64,000 nt of DNA from Ciona savignyi (lineage: Eukaryota > Chordata > Ascidiacea > Phlebobranchia > Cionidae). The stretch lies in contig CH001355.1 in NCBI GenBank assembly GCA_000149265.1, forward strand, positions 1 through 64,000. Reading direction: 5' to 3'. A model generated the notes under the pieces. That model was not told the origin of the DNA. It made no database searches and saw only the letters and a program-made list of their open reading frames with translations. This document shows positions 8,879 to 23,100 of this stretch, piece after piece (within the stretch, counting starts at the first letter, position 1; each line of letters starts with the position of its first letter). A program made the translations under genes and the position numbers.

Positions 8879-11800
8879 TCAGCTTTCGTGACGTGACTTC
8901 CGCTCGCGTTGTCTCGCTCGATGAGCATTGGAAAGCGCTCGGGTTTTGTTGATGTCAATAATCGCGTAGTCTGTCGATGGGTGACTCGAAAGGGGGGTTT
9001 TTGGGGTCTTGGGTGTGCGCGGGGTCCCGGGGATACCAGAGGACGCGGACGACGCTCCACAGCTGAAATCGTCGCCGTTCTTAAACGCTTCGACCGGGAC
9101 GTAGTTGAGTTTGGAGCTCCCGGAGCGCGGTCGGTGGCCGAAGAACTGCGAATCGAAATCGAAGCTGAAGTGCATCGGTCCGACCGCGGTGGCTGGGAGG
9201 GGAGTCCCCGAGATGTCCATGCTGGCGTGGGTGGTGTTGACGTAATCCCGCCAAGGTTGTGCGGAGTGGGGGACGTTGGGAGACAACCGGTGGTGCAGGT
9301 GGTGGCTGTACGACTTCAACTTGGTGTTATGTCGCCGCCATGGGTCGCCCGCGGTGGTGGTGGGGTGTGGTGGGATGGGGGGAGCCCCCTGGGATATCGT
9401 GCTTCCGTTCCCGTTCAAACTGCCGATGCCCGATGTGCTGTTGCTGCCGGGTGTGAGCAGCGGTTCGCAGTCCGACCGTAATGACATCGTGCTCACGTCA
9501 CGACTCGCCGGCTCTACGACACCTGGCGACGTCTTGACGTCACGCGTCGCAACGGGTTGGTTCAACGTCACGCGTTGCGGTCGCGTTTCGTAGCGGACTC
9601 GTCGAGGGTAACTCCCCGAATTTTCCATGACGTCACTATTCTCATAGTTTGTGTTTTCGCTGTTGCGTCTTTGTTGGGATATTGTGACGCGATCAGAGCT
9701 TCGATTATATGACGCAACCATTTCGCTGTTGACGCGACGACGATTTATCATCTCCTGTAACGTAACAATGGGTAAATATTGGTTTATGACGTAATACTAA
9801 GAAGACTTTTTGCCAAGAAGGAGCGATACTACTTCATTTGTCATCAGCAGGAACAATGGTCATTATTACGAATGAAATGAAGATGGGGTTTACCTGTCTA
9901 GAAGCAGGGGCGGGTTGCAGGGCGAATGGTTGGTTGGAGAGATTGAGCGCTTCGTCCTCGGGGAGGGAAGCTAAGGTGGCTGGAATGACGTCGTGTTAGT
10001 GTCGTGCGCACAATCGGGTTGGTTGGGAATCAATGGTGTCATAATAGTTGGATTTGGTGAAAGAAACATAGAAGTTTATTTTTTGTTCTTTTTACCGGGT
10101 AAGGTTTCGAACCATTAATGGGCTCGTCAGCAATGCCGTTTTATATATATATTAGCTCAATGTATTGGTCGTTAATCATTCAGCCACACGACCGTATTTT
10201 AGGGAGGGGGTCAAGATCCAAACCCAAGATCTGCTCGTCCCTAAGACCGTTTTTGCACAGTTGATATACGTATCTATCCCGTTAACCATTCGGCCACTCG
10301 ACCGCTACAAGGTACTTACCGGTATGTTGAGATGAAGTGCTCCCTCTTGGGGCAGGAGTGGCGGGTGCGCTATATCCGGAAGGTGGCGTAGGTAAGTTAG
10401 GAGGAATGTTGCGAACGCTTCCATTGGTGTAGTTGGCGTCGCCGTTGCTGCTCACGTGACGCGACACGCTTGAGTTGTTGATGTTCATGTAGCGCGGGGA
10501 GCCGTTGGAAGTGATGACTGTAGGTTGAAACAATTAGTTTCAGCTCAACATGGTATCAATGTATTTGAGATGTCAGTGATGATAAAGCAGGGAACTATAA
10601 CCATTAAAAGCCCCACTCACCACGCTTTCAGAAATTGTAACCCCATATCTTGTGCGGATGATATGTTTAACTAGTTTTGGTGTTTTTCCTATTTTTTAAT
10701 TTCAACCACCGTAATTTTCCTATTTTTAAATCCTTCCTTTTTTATTATAGTAATAAAGGGTGCATCAGAAATTAAAACTGCCAAGTATTTCAAGCACAGC
10801 AGTTTTGCGCCGGTCCAACTAAAATGTCAGGCGAATATTGTATTGAACCCAACCCATCAATGTAATAACGGATTAAAGTCCACACACAAAAAGCCACAAT
10901 GAAACGATTATTACATCTAGTTGAACTTCCAAGTAAACATTGCAACTAATTTGACTGGGAAGTGCAACCAAATTTTCCCAATTAGTCATTACAATCTTAC
11001 TTATTTCGCAATAAATTCTGGTGGTTTGGACAGTATGAAACACTCCATATTAGCTGCCAAGTTCCCACCACTACCATACAGATATACACTCAAGTTTGGA
11101 CAACATTCACCCACTTGTCTGCTGACAACGATTCTGTATTGGGTATTCCCCCACATTATGCAAATGAACCTACTTGTTTGTTGTGGTATGTTGGTGAACT
11201 GCATGTGAGGTGGAGCTGGCATCATTCGCTCGTGTTCGGCCTGCAACTCGCTGATCTGGTGTTTCAACAGATCGAACAACTCGTCGGTGTGCGTGCATTT
11301 GAACAGGTACATCCCTGTGATGGTAGTGGTTTCGATGAGGAAAATAGTTTCACTTGGGAAAAGAGTTTCACTTGATGCCCAGCTCAGTTTACTTTATTAA
11401 ACGTGAAAAAATTGATATGAATGGGCGAGCAACACTTCTATCAACACTTAACAGACATAATTTTTTAAATCAACAATCAAGTCAACAATCGAATCAACAA
11501 ATCAACTTTCCCACCTTCACCAGTCTCACAGCCGTTCCCAGCTTCGATGAAGATCGAGTCGACGTTGCACCCGTACCTTCGCAGACAAGCGATCGGCCAC
11601 GACGCCATTATCTTGCGATTGCGACTTCGAACTATGACCTTCTTGTTTGCAACTGTGGGATATGGAAGTGATCAATATGGTTACACATGCAAATGTGATC
11701 ACAGAAGATGGGCATCTAGCTGTGCTAACTCTTCATTTGTCAGTTTGTAACTTCAATTGGAGCCAGTAACATTCAAATTTGTATTTATCCATGAATGTAT

Positions 11801-12406
11801 TACAATCAACCTTTTCCCCTGTGATATAATACCTATATCACCAAAAGCAATAACAACAAAACACAATCTTCCTTTTAACCTTTGTGGGGTGGTTATGTTG
11901 TATTGGATTTGCAAATTATTTAAAACCCCAAGAAACTAGACATCACTGGATGGATCAAACATAAAAATCTTTTTAAATGTTTAGGATAAAAAACAAATCG
12001 TTTAATCATGAACATTTGAATAATTGAAGTTTTTCACTGGATTGAGTTGATCTTTGTTAAAATAGCAAGATCTATCAAACAACTATTTTGATACAACCCA
12101 ACAATTTCATTTTAAAATGGCACTAAGAATAACTTATTACTCCTTTAATTGTGTGGGAGACAAGGAATTCAACAGATAAAGAGCTTTGCAAGGAATAACA
12201 AATGTTTCAGCCCATGTTACTGGCTACATGGCAGAGCATACATTACAAGGATATCGCGACACAATGCAAGATTGCGGCCAATATTAAATCGAAACAACAA
12301 ACTTACCTTCCAAAGTAACAAAGTTGACGGCCTTGTCCTTATCGTTCAGGTTCCTGGCTTTAAACATACGTGGAGCGTCATTCGGCAAGCTTTGTGAGCA
12401 GCCCAT
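8879..12406 (-). CDS. FRS2: FRS2/FRS3-type FGF receptor substrate adaptor, six coding exons
   Basis: Membrane-anchored docking protein that links activated FGF/neurotrophin receptors to GRB2 and SHP2. Coding exons in transcript order: 12406-12307, 11652-11515, 11314-11174, 10517-10320, 9979-9894, 9754-8879. All have GT/AG borders and agreeing phases (1,1,1,1,0), giving 512 residues; human FRS2 has 508. The start MGCSQS fits N-myristoylation at Gly2 with a nearby Cys. The PTB domain spans exons 1-3 (ACLRRYG, then ETG-EGMYLFKCTHTDELF). The tail has YxN GRB2-type sites (RYMNI, NYTNG, NYENS, DYVNT), SHP2-type sites (LNYVPVEAF, DYAIIDI) and a TPRTPKTPKTP stretch, as in vertebrate FRS2. FRS2 and FRS3 separated within vertebrates, so this is probably the single pre-duplication gene. 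Non-coding 5' exons, if any, lie beyond 12406. Confidence 0.92.
10090..10192 (-). repeat. SINE-B copy in FRS2-like intron 4
   Basis: Second tRNA-like family. Minus strand: CGGTCGTGTGGCTGAATGATTAACG (box A-like, first 20 bases diagnostic), an AT spacer, CGAGCCCATTAATGGTTCGAAAC (box B-like). The long variable arm suggests descent from a Leu- or Ser-type tRNA. Confidence 0.6.
10205..10307 (-). repeat. SINE-B copy abutting the FRS2-like exon 4 splice donor
   Basis: Minus-strand copy beginning CGGTCGAGTGGCCGAATGG and ending near GATCTTGGGTTTGGATC. Its end is about 10 bases from the splice donor at 10318-10319. Confidence 0.6.
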
Positions 12407-15400
12407 CGTGTTTAACAATATTTCACTACAACATTATAAATCAACAGAAGCTAATTATATATCCCTGCAGAAAAGCAAGAAATAACTGGTTATTCAAATG
12501 CATACACAACACATTACATATACATGGAACAAATATCCAAGCTTAATGGCCCACATAAAACTGCTCAGTATAAAACCTTCACAACAACCAACCTTTCAAG
12601 TTGTAGATATTCATGAAGTATTAAAAATAAAAAAAATCCTTCCCGTATTTTTAAAAGTAAAACAGATCGCACAATCTTTAATGCAATGGGAATAAAAAGT
12701 CAGTGAATTTCCTGAAACGAATAGGTACCCACTATCGATGCTAAATATATTTAAATTAGTATAATAAAATTAAACTTTATTATCCAATACTGTAAATTCA
12801 ACGATCCAATAAAAAATCGATGGTTTTTTTCCAGATTAACAGTTTTGGATTATGATACAGTAACTGCCAGAGCAATGCCAGATTTATGGAACAAATTATT
12901 GTAATTGTATAATTGGAATTTGCACATTGAAATTAACAATGACTCATCACAATGGGAGTTGTGACACAGGAGACCACTGGTGCCTCTGAACCAACAATGT
13001 TCAGCGAAAACACTTAATGTGCTACTAGTGTGATAACATGGAGGATAATAACTGTGCTAAGATGCACACAACGCTTAAAACAACAGACACTTAACGCCAT
13101 GCACTCTACATACGCTCTCACAGCAATTCTTATTGTGTTGAATTATTTTAAACAATTAGACAAATAAATATCATTGTCATATTTTGTGGATGAATTCATC
13201 TATAATATTCATCTATAACCAATTAACATAATAACAATAAATTCACATTAAACCATTTGATAAAAATTCTAACTGATTGCAAAATACAATCATCTAATGG
13301 TATGAATACAATTTGTTACAACAGGTGCAGATATTAATCAAACAAAAAAGGACTAATTTCGTGGCTGCATAACCAAGAAGAATAATTTGAAACAACCAAC
13401 TATATTTTAAAGTAAAGTTTAAAATCCTAATTTGTTTATGTGTGATAAAGATCGACAAAGCTTCCACATGAAATTAAAACTAAACTTACCAGCTTTCCAA
13501 ACAATATAACCACTAAGACAGTAGTGCAGATATTTTTTAATACAAGGCAGTTTAAACGAAAACAAATATTATTGCTGAAAGCCAAGGGGGGTTGGAATTA
13601 AAACAAACATTTCAAAGTTCTTAAGATTGCCTCCTGTTGATTTCTACTCTTAGGTCGAAAGCAAACAATCACACCTGCTTGCCGGCTGCAAACTTGATTA
13701 ATCAAATCTAAAAAGCACAACCACATACAACATGTAGGACTGGCGAGTGCATGGTAAACACAGGTGCCGTGTTTAACTGATATTTGCCTAGGCTGACGTG
13801 CGAGTCGACTTTCTCATATTAAACGAGCGAACAGAAGGAGGAAGACAACGAGATAGTCACACAGTAACAAAAAAAACAACACCGCAAGGTTTCGGCGGGA
13901 AGGATTGATTAATACCATCGGCGTTGGCGTCTTGTCGTGTTTACTTCGCAAACTAACCGATTTACAAGCTAGAATCGGTTAAAGAAAGGCCTCGACGGTA
14001 ATTGGTCACCCGGGTACGCATTCCAACCTACCGGTGCCTTTCCACTGCAAAGACTAACAATGTTAAGAGATAACGACGGCGGAGACAAAGCATTAAGATT
14101 CGCTATAAAACTGATACGGCGGTAGCAGCTCGATAAGTACACAATGTAAATGATATGAAGCTATAGCGGCGTGCGAGGCGCTTCCTGTGCTGCACAAATC
14201 GCAAAGTTCACATGACGCAACCAGCATCGCTACAAAATGGCAGCGACCGGTGGCTTCTACAACAAAACCAGTTTTCTTGAGGATTAGTCATGCAAAGTCG
14301 GAACAAACTTTCCGACTCTTTAACCGCACAACTTATGAGTAAAAGCGAAAAAAGTCTAATCCGCCTCGAACCCCTGCTGCGCCCTCTTTCAGCGCTTCGC
14401 CTTGCAGACAAATCAAGCGTGAAAGAAGCTTTCACGACGGTACAGAACCCGTTGTGACGTAACAATAACCACGGGGATGGGCTGCCAAACACAGCAAGAA
14501 TTCACTAAGCGGCCTAACTTCGCTTAAAAACCGGAAAGAAAGTTAAAAAACATCTGCTGAAAATGGGAGCGGTTAAAAATCGCTGAGGTATATATACGAC
14601 ACAGTTCCAAACGTGAAAAATACAGAATTCTCGTGGTTCCAACTTTATAATTCGACGTTGCGTCTGACACGGTGTGATTTTCAGCGAAGTGCTCAAATTA
14701 AAATTCTTCGTTGCAATCGAAAATACAATGAAGAAAGTGAGGCAACATTCCTTAGATATATTCCTATTAGTGGAGGGCGGGTGTCTCAGAAAAATAAAAT
14801 TCACGTTTTTAACCGTCAGGGACCGCTGGAATATGGCGCCATCATGGCATCGAAGTAATACTTCGTATGGAAGACACACAAGGACGAATTTAAATATTAG
14901 TTCTTACATCTTGTTGTGTAGATCTTGTTATGAACGGGTTGTCGATATTTTCTACGAACGTCGCATAAATATTGACAAAAACTAACCATACCACGCCGGC
15001 AATCGCACTATAACAAATTATACGACCACGTATTTTATATATAAGTTTTCATTTGCATAAAAAAGTATAAAACATGTTAGGTAATTTTTATACTATTTTA
15101 TCCCTATTTCGTTCTGCTGAATTTGCTTCGTTTAAATAACAGAGTAAAACTGACCAATATGACACAAGTACACTGTATCATCATGGAGGGCACATATAAA
15201 TCAATCTGGAATTTATAAAGGTGGATGAAAACATATAATTTTGACGAAGTATTTGGCCACTTAAATCTGGCCCAGTTCATTCTGAGGACGCGTAACTCGA
15301 CTGGCTGCTTTTCATGGATTACGGTGGATTAAATTATACCTTTCGGGTTTAATTCTAGATATCGGAGCATTCGTGTCAGGTACCGTTACTCTTCAGTAAT

Positions 15401-17048
15401 GCCGAGTAACGAATTCTTCCGACGATTATGTGGTTGGGAAATAAATCAGGCAACACACGTTCAAAGAATTCTCAAAATGAAAAATTACCAAAAAAAAGTG
15501 AAAAAATAGATTCGTAATTATCCAGTAGCGCATACCAACCATATGAACATACCACACAAATATTATGACGCACAAACAATATTAGATAGAGCTTATATTA
15601 AACAAATATAATTTATATTTATACTAATTAAATAATTGAACATATCTCATATAAATAAAGCGGCTACATAAAAGTAGTAATCAACCAATACTGCAAGCTT
15701 TTTATAAAGTGTTAATTCACTGAAAAAATGTAGGCTATTTATCAAGTAAAATCACTGAAAAACGAATAACCCAATATGTACGTTTCGGAGCTGCCTGTTG
15801 GTACGAAAGACACGAAGTTGTTTACGCGATTTGGCGGGGATTGGTCGCTGAGGTATTGGGGAGACGTCGCTTATGGCGCCGATCTTCAAAACTTAGGAAA
15901 CCGATTCACGCGTCATCCAATTTACCGTGTACAATATAAATATCAAGTTGCTAGAAGTGAATCTCGCCTTGAAATGCTTTAAAGGGGCAGGGATTTTGAA
16001 ATAGAACGATTCACCATGGAAGGACAACAGTGGGGAACGAGAAACCAGCTAGCGAGTCGAGATTTACATTTTAAAACTAATTTAAATCTTGGTTTAAAAG
16101 ATACCAGCTATGCGGGATAAATCTACACCGGCGTTGCTTATTTATCTCGTTATTCCCACTTTCTTGAGACTGTTTTTTCTTTGACACATAGTAATCAAAG
16201 CAAATCATCGTACTGAGGAAATTTTCAACCTCATTAAAAACGAAAATAAAATCGAAAAAAACTTGTTCTAAAATAGCTGGTTTTGCAAGTATACTGTCCA
16301 GCCACTACGTTCTTAAGCCAGCCAAGGGCGGAAATTGATTATTGCGTCCGGATAAGAGAATACAACATATATTATTGCGCTTAGCTGGTCCCTTATAAAG
16401 CATAGAAGTAAATCAGAATTCGAGTGTGCGTTGATATATCCTCGAAACTTCAACTAGCACGACCTTTCTCTTTAAAACAGCTATGCCAGATATATACGCA
16501 AACAGCTATATAGATTCTGCGCTCTGTAAATTTGGAAGATTCTCTTTGCTGCATTTTAAAGACGCTACAGTCATAAAGCGCATTAAAAATGGGACCTTCC
16601 TTGAATATCTGACATGTGTGAGCACGATAGACCTGCAACACAGGCAACATCCCCAGCCACTATATCACCCCTGCACATCAGCAATGCAGCAACATGCTAC
16701 TCATTCCACTTTCTCCCGAATACCTGCGCGACCAGCAATAGAGAAAGGTTCTCTCATATCTGCGGCTCCACTTACTCGAACTGCGGTTTCTGCTTTACAG
16801 AACCATCGACCGATGCTACAACGTAGCGTACAGTTTCCCAAACACAGAACAATTTTTCTAAATTTTTTTTGCTGATTTTCTAAAATTTGTGATAACCTAA
16901 CCTAAAAAGCCACAAACGTATTGTTTTGTTGTCATATACCTACTAATATGTGGTCGTTGAGTTAATATTTCTACGTGGTTTGTGAATGCCATTCGTCTGG
17001 AAAAAGAAATCGTAAAAACAATTACCAATTTTGGTAAAAATATTTAAT
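12407..17048. other. 5' flank of the FRS2-like gene, no coding exon recognised
   Basis: Open frames here are short and lack motifs or matched splice sites. The stretch may contain the promoter and non-coding 5' exons of the FRS2-like gene. Base composition becomes less AT-rich around 13.7-14.5 kb, a plausible promoter zone, but this is inference only. Confidence 0.4.
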
Positions 17049-17148
17049 NNNNNNNNNNNNNNNNNNNNNNNNNNNNNNNNNNNNNNNNNNNNNNNNNNNN
17101 NNNNNNNNNNNNNNNNNNNNNNNNNNNNNNNNNNNNNNNNNNNNNNNN
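17049..17148. other. Assembly gap (100 N)
   Basis: Exactly 100 N, the conventional placeholder for a scaffold gap of unknown length. Distances across it are not reliable. Confidence 0.98.
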
Positions 17149-20100
17149 TGGTACGCCCTGTGAGGTCATGATAACATCTATTACGTCACAATTGGCGTAT
17201 TAAACGACATAATACCTGATTTTGTTGGATCGGGTTTAAATTGTTTATTTTAGCGACTGCCGACTTGTCAAGTTTAGTAAAGCCAGATCCGAGGTTATAG
17301 TCCATATCTTGAACAAAAGAATGAAATTAATCAATAATTACAACACATTGTTGGGTAAAATCCTGTCAATGCTGAAATTGCTTTTACAAATGTACAACTA
17401 AACAACGAACTATTTCCAGTAAATTAATCATTTAAAAATTACCGTATAATAAATACATTGGATACTATGAGAAATTATTTGCACTAGTTATTGAAATATT
17501 GCGATTTATGAAATTAGTTGTTCGGATTGAATGACTGGACAATCAATGTTAAAACGTAGAAGACCACGGCAGCCCACCCACGTAGAAACCGTGTAATTGA
17601 CCGACGACTGGCCTCGTGGATTATAACGTCGAAGTTTACCAATATGACAAAGACTTGGACCAGGCGAGAAACTACGGAAACGAAGTGAAAGTTTGAAAAC
17701 AATCGGTTGATGGTGATTCACCGGTTGGGTGGTTCTCATATTAAGCACCAAGCGGAATAGGATGAGTCGAATATTACGAATTAAATGATTTAAATACTTC
17801 AAAACAATTTGACGCTAAAGACAATGTACAATGTATAGACTACTACATTGTAAGGATCTCTCAATGACACACAAATACCTAAATAACACGATTTCGCCCC
17901 CCAACGTAGCTATGAACCGATGCGTCGCTTACCATACTCGGCGCATTCAATCAAACCGATCACGGCGAACGGAAGTGACGTATTATCGTGCAACTTTGAC
18001 CCCCAAAAAATATTTATGAAATCGAAAGCATCTGGTACCCGGCTAACCCACGATCTATCGTCAGCAAACCGATTGGCCCAGAGCACTTCTACTCTAAAAT
18101 AGGAAAACGGTGGGTTTAACGCGCACGAACGAACATTTTCACATTTAATGAGGCCTGCCAACCATGGGTTCCAAGGTTTGGTGATTAAGTCTCATTTGCC
18201 CTGTCTGATCATGTAGTTTGGGAACAATCGCAGTATTGGGAACGCATCAAGTACAAGTTGAAAAGGTCGCGATATAAGCATTATTAGAGGCGGGCGGGTC
18301 TGGTAGGATAATGAATAAACAAGGTCCCAAACCAAACTTTCAAATATTAATCGAAGATATTCCAGCTTTAGTGCAAATATGTCGTTTGATGAATTGAATG
18401 AAACCAGACTTCGCATCTATTATGTGGTCAAAACGTCAATCTCTGAAAATCATGACGCCTTTTCTCAGTGAATTTTCGACACATTATTTTACTCACTTAA
18501 AATACCTCGCGTTTATCCTTTAAAAATTAAAACTGACTGAACTGCGCTAAAACAAAATATTCAACCCATAATCGGTGGTAAAAAATGCAGACCAAATATC
18601 AGTTTGAAGATATCGAAATATTAAACAACTTTGATAAAGAACCGTCATGTTAAAAGTGGAACTATATAGCTGATGAGTTCAACCACATAGGTATAAGCGA
18701 TACTGTACTGTATAATGCTGTACTGTATTATACCGTAATGTAAGATACTGTACTGTAAAGAAACGCGCCTAATTGTTATTCGTTATTAGCTAAAAAACGC
18801 TCTATCTGAAAATCGCAAGAAACCAAAAGTTTTAAAACTTTCTATCTCACAATACATCACAACTATAAACAGCAAAACTTCGACTTCAAAAAACTTTATT
18901 CGTATCAGCAGTGAGTTACACGAGAATTCCCTGGTTCGACGGTGAAGACGCTGCGTGAAGTGCCCGGGGCGGCAGAGGGAGGGAAGATTAATTTAATTGC
19001 GACGTTCGAGATTTGACTTAAAATAACAAATTACAGAAGAAGCCACTGGCGATGTTTGAAGAGCGTGGCTTTTCGACTTCTAGAAATCCAGTGTTCCCGT
19101 TTAAGCCACCAATCCGTATATTTACAACACATTTTCCACCCATCGGCAGCACTGTGGTACGAATCCCACTCTACCTTGACCACAAACTTAAATTCGAAGT
19201 TCGATTTGTAATTGGGGAACCTCCTACGCAAATAGAAATCTTAAGCTGCAATTTCATCAAAATGAAAATAATCCAATTGTTTGCATTAAACTGTAGCCCC
19301 GATACCATCCGCCTCTGTAGAACAACAACCACCACTTAGTCCAAATTCCTGAGCTGGAATTCAGGCTCGGCGCAGCCCAAAAGCGATTTTGTGTTGGAAT
19401 CGCTTCAGAGAGGTTTTAATGTTTAATGTCTTTGACTTGAGGCGTAACATCTGGTCCAGATAAGGTTGGGTTATCGGGAATATTCCGCGCGGAACTACGT
19501 CTGGCATGTTCGAAACCTTCAACCGCTGTCTGGCAGTTGGACCACGGAGGTGTGATAGGAGGATAAATGGCTTAAAAGCGACCGACTTGAAAGAAACAAA
19601 CCGGGTAAAAATTTCGACTCTAAAAAATACGCAAATCGCAGAGAATATTGTAATAATTTACGTTTTTCATCGAAACTGTGCAGATAAACTTCTATAACGG
19701 GAAGGTTGGAGGAATATGCGGCGTAACTAATACCGACAATGCGCAGTTCGTAGCTGCTGACGTATAATTAAGGATGATGATAGGTTACGCGGCTATGACG
19801 GTTATAATGGAGCTCATATGTTGATGTGGCAACTACCAGCTCGGCATGGATCAAACTGCATTGCAAGGTATTTCTTATTCGAGGTAGAACTAACGGCAAA
19901 CCAACCATTCGGATCACATGCTGGGAAGATACATCGTTGAAACGAAATATTTTCTTTCCTTTCGCATTGTTTAATCAGAATATTTTGTCCAAAACTTCAA
20001 ACATATGGAAGTTTCAGCTTTTCCATGTTTTAGGGTATAAGTTTCGATTTATTTGATTTTTCCAACAAGTGTTTGAATTCATTAATCTGTCCTTGCTATC

Positions 20101-23100
20101 TGTGGTCGAACGGACTAATGATTTTGACAAAGGAACCGGTCACCTGTTTTTCTTTGTTTACTCATAATAGGGAGAACAATGGTCAATTGTCGGACGAAAC
20201 AACAACTTCGACATAGGTTTAAAAGATTTAAGCGGATTTTTGGGAGGGGTGGTGTTGTGTCCAGTATTTAATCCGAGAGGATTGCAAGGCTCGTCATGGT
20301 AATATGCACATTGTCACTATAAGCGGATTGCCACGTCGACGCACAGAAGTAGGTCGGTGGAAGCATGCCTCTCGAAATTAATTTAAAACAAACAGGAATC
20401 TCAAGAGAGACGCCGATAATCCGTTGGAATCTGCCCGTTCTAAACTTGTACGACGGGAATCAGTGTTTCCAGTTCTAAACTTGTACGACGGGAATCAGTG
20501 TTTCCAGTTCTAAACTTGTACAGCGGAAATCAGTGTTTCACGTTATAAACTTGTACTCATGTGAAGGAAGCAGTGAAGCGAGTTTAAACCCATCCTCACA
20601 AAGTCCAGCATTTTGAACAAATAAACGACAATAAATACCACCTGGTTAAAAGAGCCGCTTGGCGTTTTGAACTATTGTAATGACAGCCCCCACGAGGCGC
20701 TATAACAGGTCAAGCCACATTAAAAAATGAATCATCTTTGCCCAAAGTATCATTCGTGAGCGCACAAAGCAACCTGGTTCCCATGGTATGAACCACTGAG
20801 GCCACCAGGGAAACTGATGATAATTCAATTATATCACCAGTCATTGTGGGATCATGGAATGTTAGTGTCCGGTTCACACATTCGCGACGACGGGGGGCTG
20901 GTTCGGTCCTCGCACGAGCAACCAAACATTTTGCCACAATGCGGGTTTGATCTACACGATTCAAAGAGAATCAATCCGGACTTCATAACAAATTCGCTGC
21001 TTGAAGCCAAAACAAATCAATTCATTGCAAATATATCAATAGTTAACAAAACTAAAAGTTTGGCCAGGACGCCAAAACTTCTTAACCGAGTACTATATGA
21101 AAGGGGAAGCATTGAGAACATGTAGGTTACTACTAATAAGCTCGTTGCTATTTATACGACGCTTGTGGGAATTTCTGGATCGGTTACATTCGGTCAGTGG
21201 ATGAATTAAGTGCGGTAGCCGAGCAATCCGCTGGGACGGTTTGTTGCGGAGGCCTCGACCTTGTTGAAGCTGTCACATCCGCTACATAATGGAGGGAAAT
21301 TCGCATATCCTTTGTAACTTAGCCCCGCTTATAATTAGGATGTTTCCATTACAGATAATAGAACCGGTTACAAACTGGTCTTCTGTGTTCGATGTTCCCG
21401 GAAACGAATAACTTCCGACGCGGAGCAGCGGAAAATGAATCTACGAGCGGAAGACGCGGAACACGCTCAGCTGACGTTGCTTGCAGAAACGATATCGAAT
21501 CAATTAAGCTTTAATAAAAGTTTTTAATTTCTGGTTAAAGCGCGTTCGAAGTTTACCAATTGGATCAAGGACCACGTTTGGACCAATCATTGGGGATTTC
21601 CCACTGCATCAGACGGTAGTCTCGACTCGACTGTGTATACGAGTTATTTAATGATAACGGTGGATAATGCCTTTAATGTGGATTTTCCAAAAATAGAAAC
21701 ATCAACACCACCTTATTGAAAGGGCGTATTATGTGCAGAAACAAAGATTCATGTATACCTATAGGATCTCCGCATTTATCTCATAAATCATAACGACAAG
21801 TTTCAAAAATTGGTGTTTTTTTACCTTGCCGGTAATAAGTTGTAATAAATCATTAAAACGAGCGCATTGACTTATTTACATCAGCAGGCATAAGTCTTAG
21901 TTGCTGGTAATCAATTACGTAATGCACCTTTTGCAGCCTGTAATCCCAAACAAAAGAAACCGAAGTCGAGCTATCAGGCCGAAGTATTTAGAAAGTAAAA
22001 AAGGCCGCAATGGGTCATATAGCGCACGCACAAAACTGCCTCAAATGAGCCAAGGTTGATAAATTGCTCGAAAAGTAGCTTCGACAAGTGTTGGTGCGCG
22101 CTTTCGTCACGCTCAAAGAATGCAAGAGCTAGAGTTACAGCAATCAGGCGATTTCAGCGCCAAGATAACAAAAATAAGAAACTTCAACAAAAAGCATTTC
22201 GGGTATCGAGTCCAAGGCTCACAGGAGTAAACAACTTCAAACGATTACTTTAAATAAAGAATTCAGCACAACGTATAAACAATAATCAGAGTTACGGCAG
22301 TTCATGTTTATTTAATTGCATTTCAATGCGGTGACTTCATGTACGAACCCCGAGGCACTATACACAACAATTCGTGCATCACTGTTAAACAAATAAATAT
22401 ATCCCGTAAGTTGGCGTAACGGGAACTGTAACTGGAAACAAGAAATGAAAATGTTTTCAAACAAAAACCGCTTTCCTAGCGACCCTGATGGAGCGCGTTG
22501 AAATCACATGGTAGAAGCGCAGAGCAGCATATGGGCGACCATTACGAAACTTCTACTGAGTTGTTGGGACGAAGATAATACTGGGTTGACCTTCTAGTGT
22601 GCAAACTGCACGACGAAATGGTATAAACAGCAACACCATATTACACACTTGTCGCTTCATGTTAGGGGTTTGGCCTTAATTTTCAATTTCAAGCTTGAAG
22701 GGCGTCGTAAATGACCTTGAAATGTACGCGAGAGTTAAATTACAAGATGCCGACTTCTCGCATGGTTGGTATAGGAAGTATCGGTCTAGCAGATGAATTA
22801 AGTGATTTCAGTACGAAAGTCAAGTCGTGCAGGTAATGCTCGCGAGCCACAATATCTAGGAAACGTATTTTTGCAAGAATCTTGCGAATTTGTCGTTGAT
22901 TTCGTGTGCAACCATATAGCCTCACTCTTTAAATTTCACGTAACATCTCAAAAATCTAATAAAGCGGGTAAATGTCGTTTCAGTTAACGGCCGTTTTAAA
23001 CGATGTATTTTATTTGTTATATATACCTGTGTACATACAGCTTTATTATTGAGTCGGGAGAATTGGGTAACCACCCGCAACCCAATACATGTACGTATCG

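Noticed and set aside
8909..9593. Long plus-strand frames opposite the FRS2-like last exon
   Set aside because: They are antisense to a clearly conserved coding exon; GC-rich sequence leaves frames open by chance.
18690..18760. GTACTGTA-rich stretch
   Set aside because: Simple low-complexity sequence; irregular units and no sign of function.
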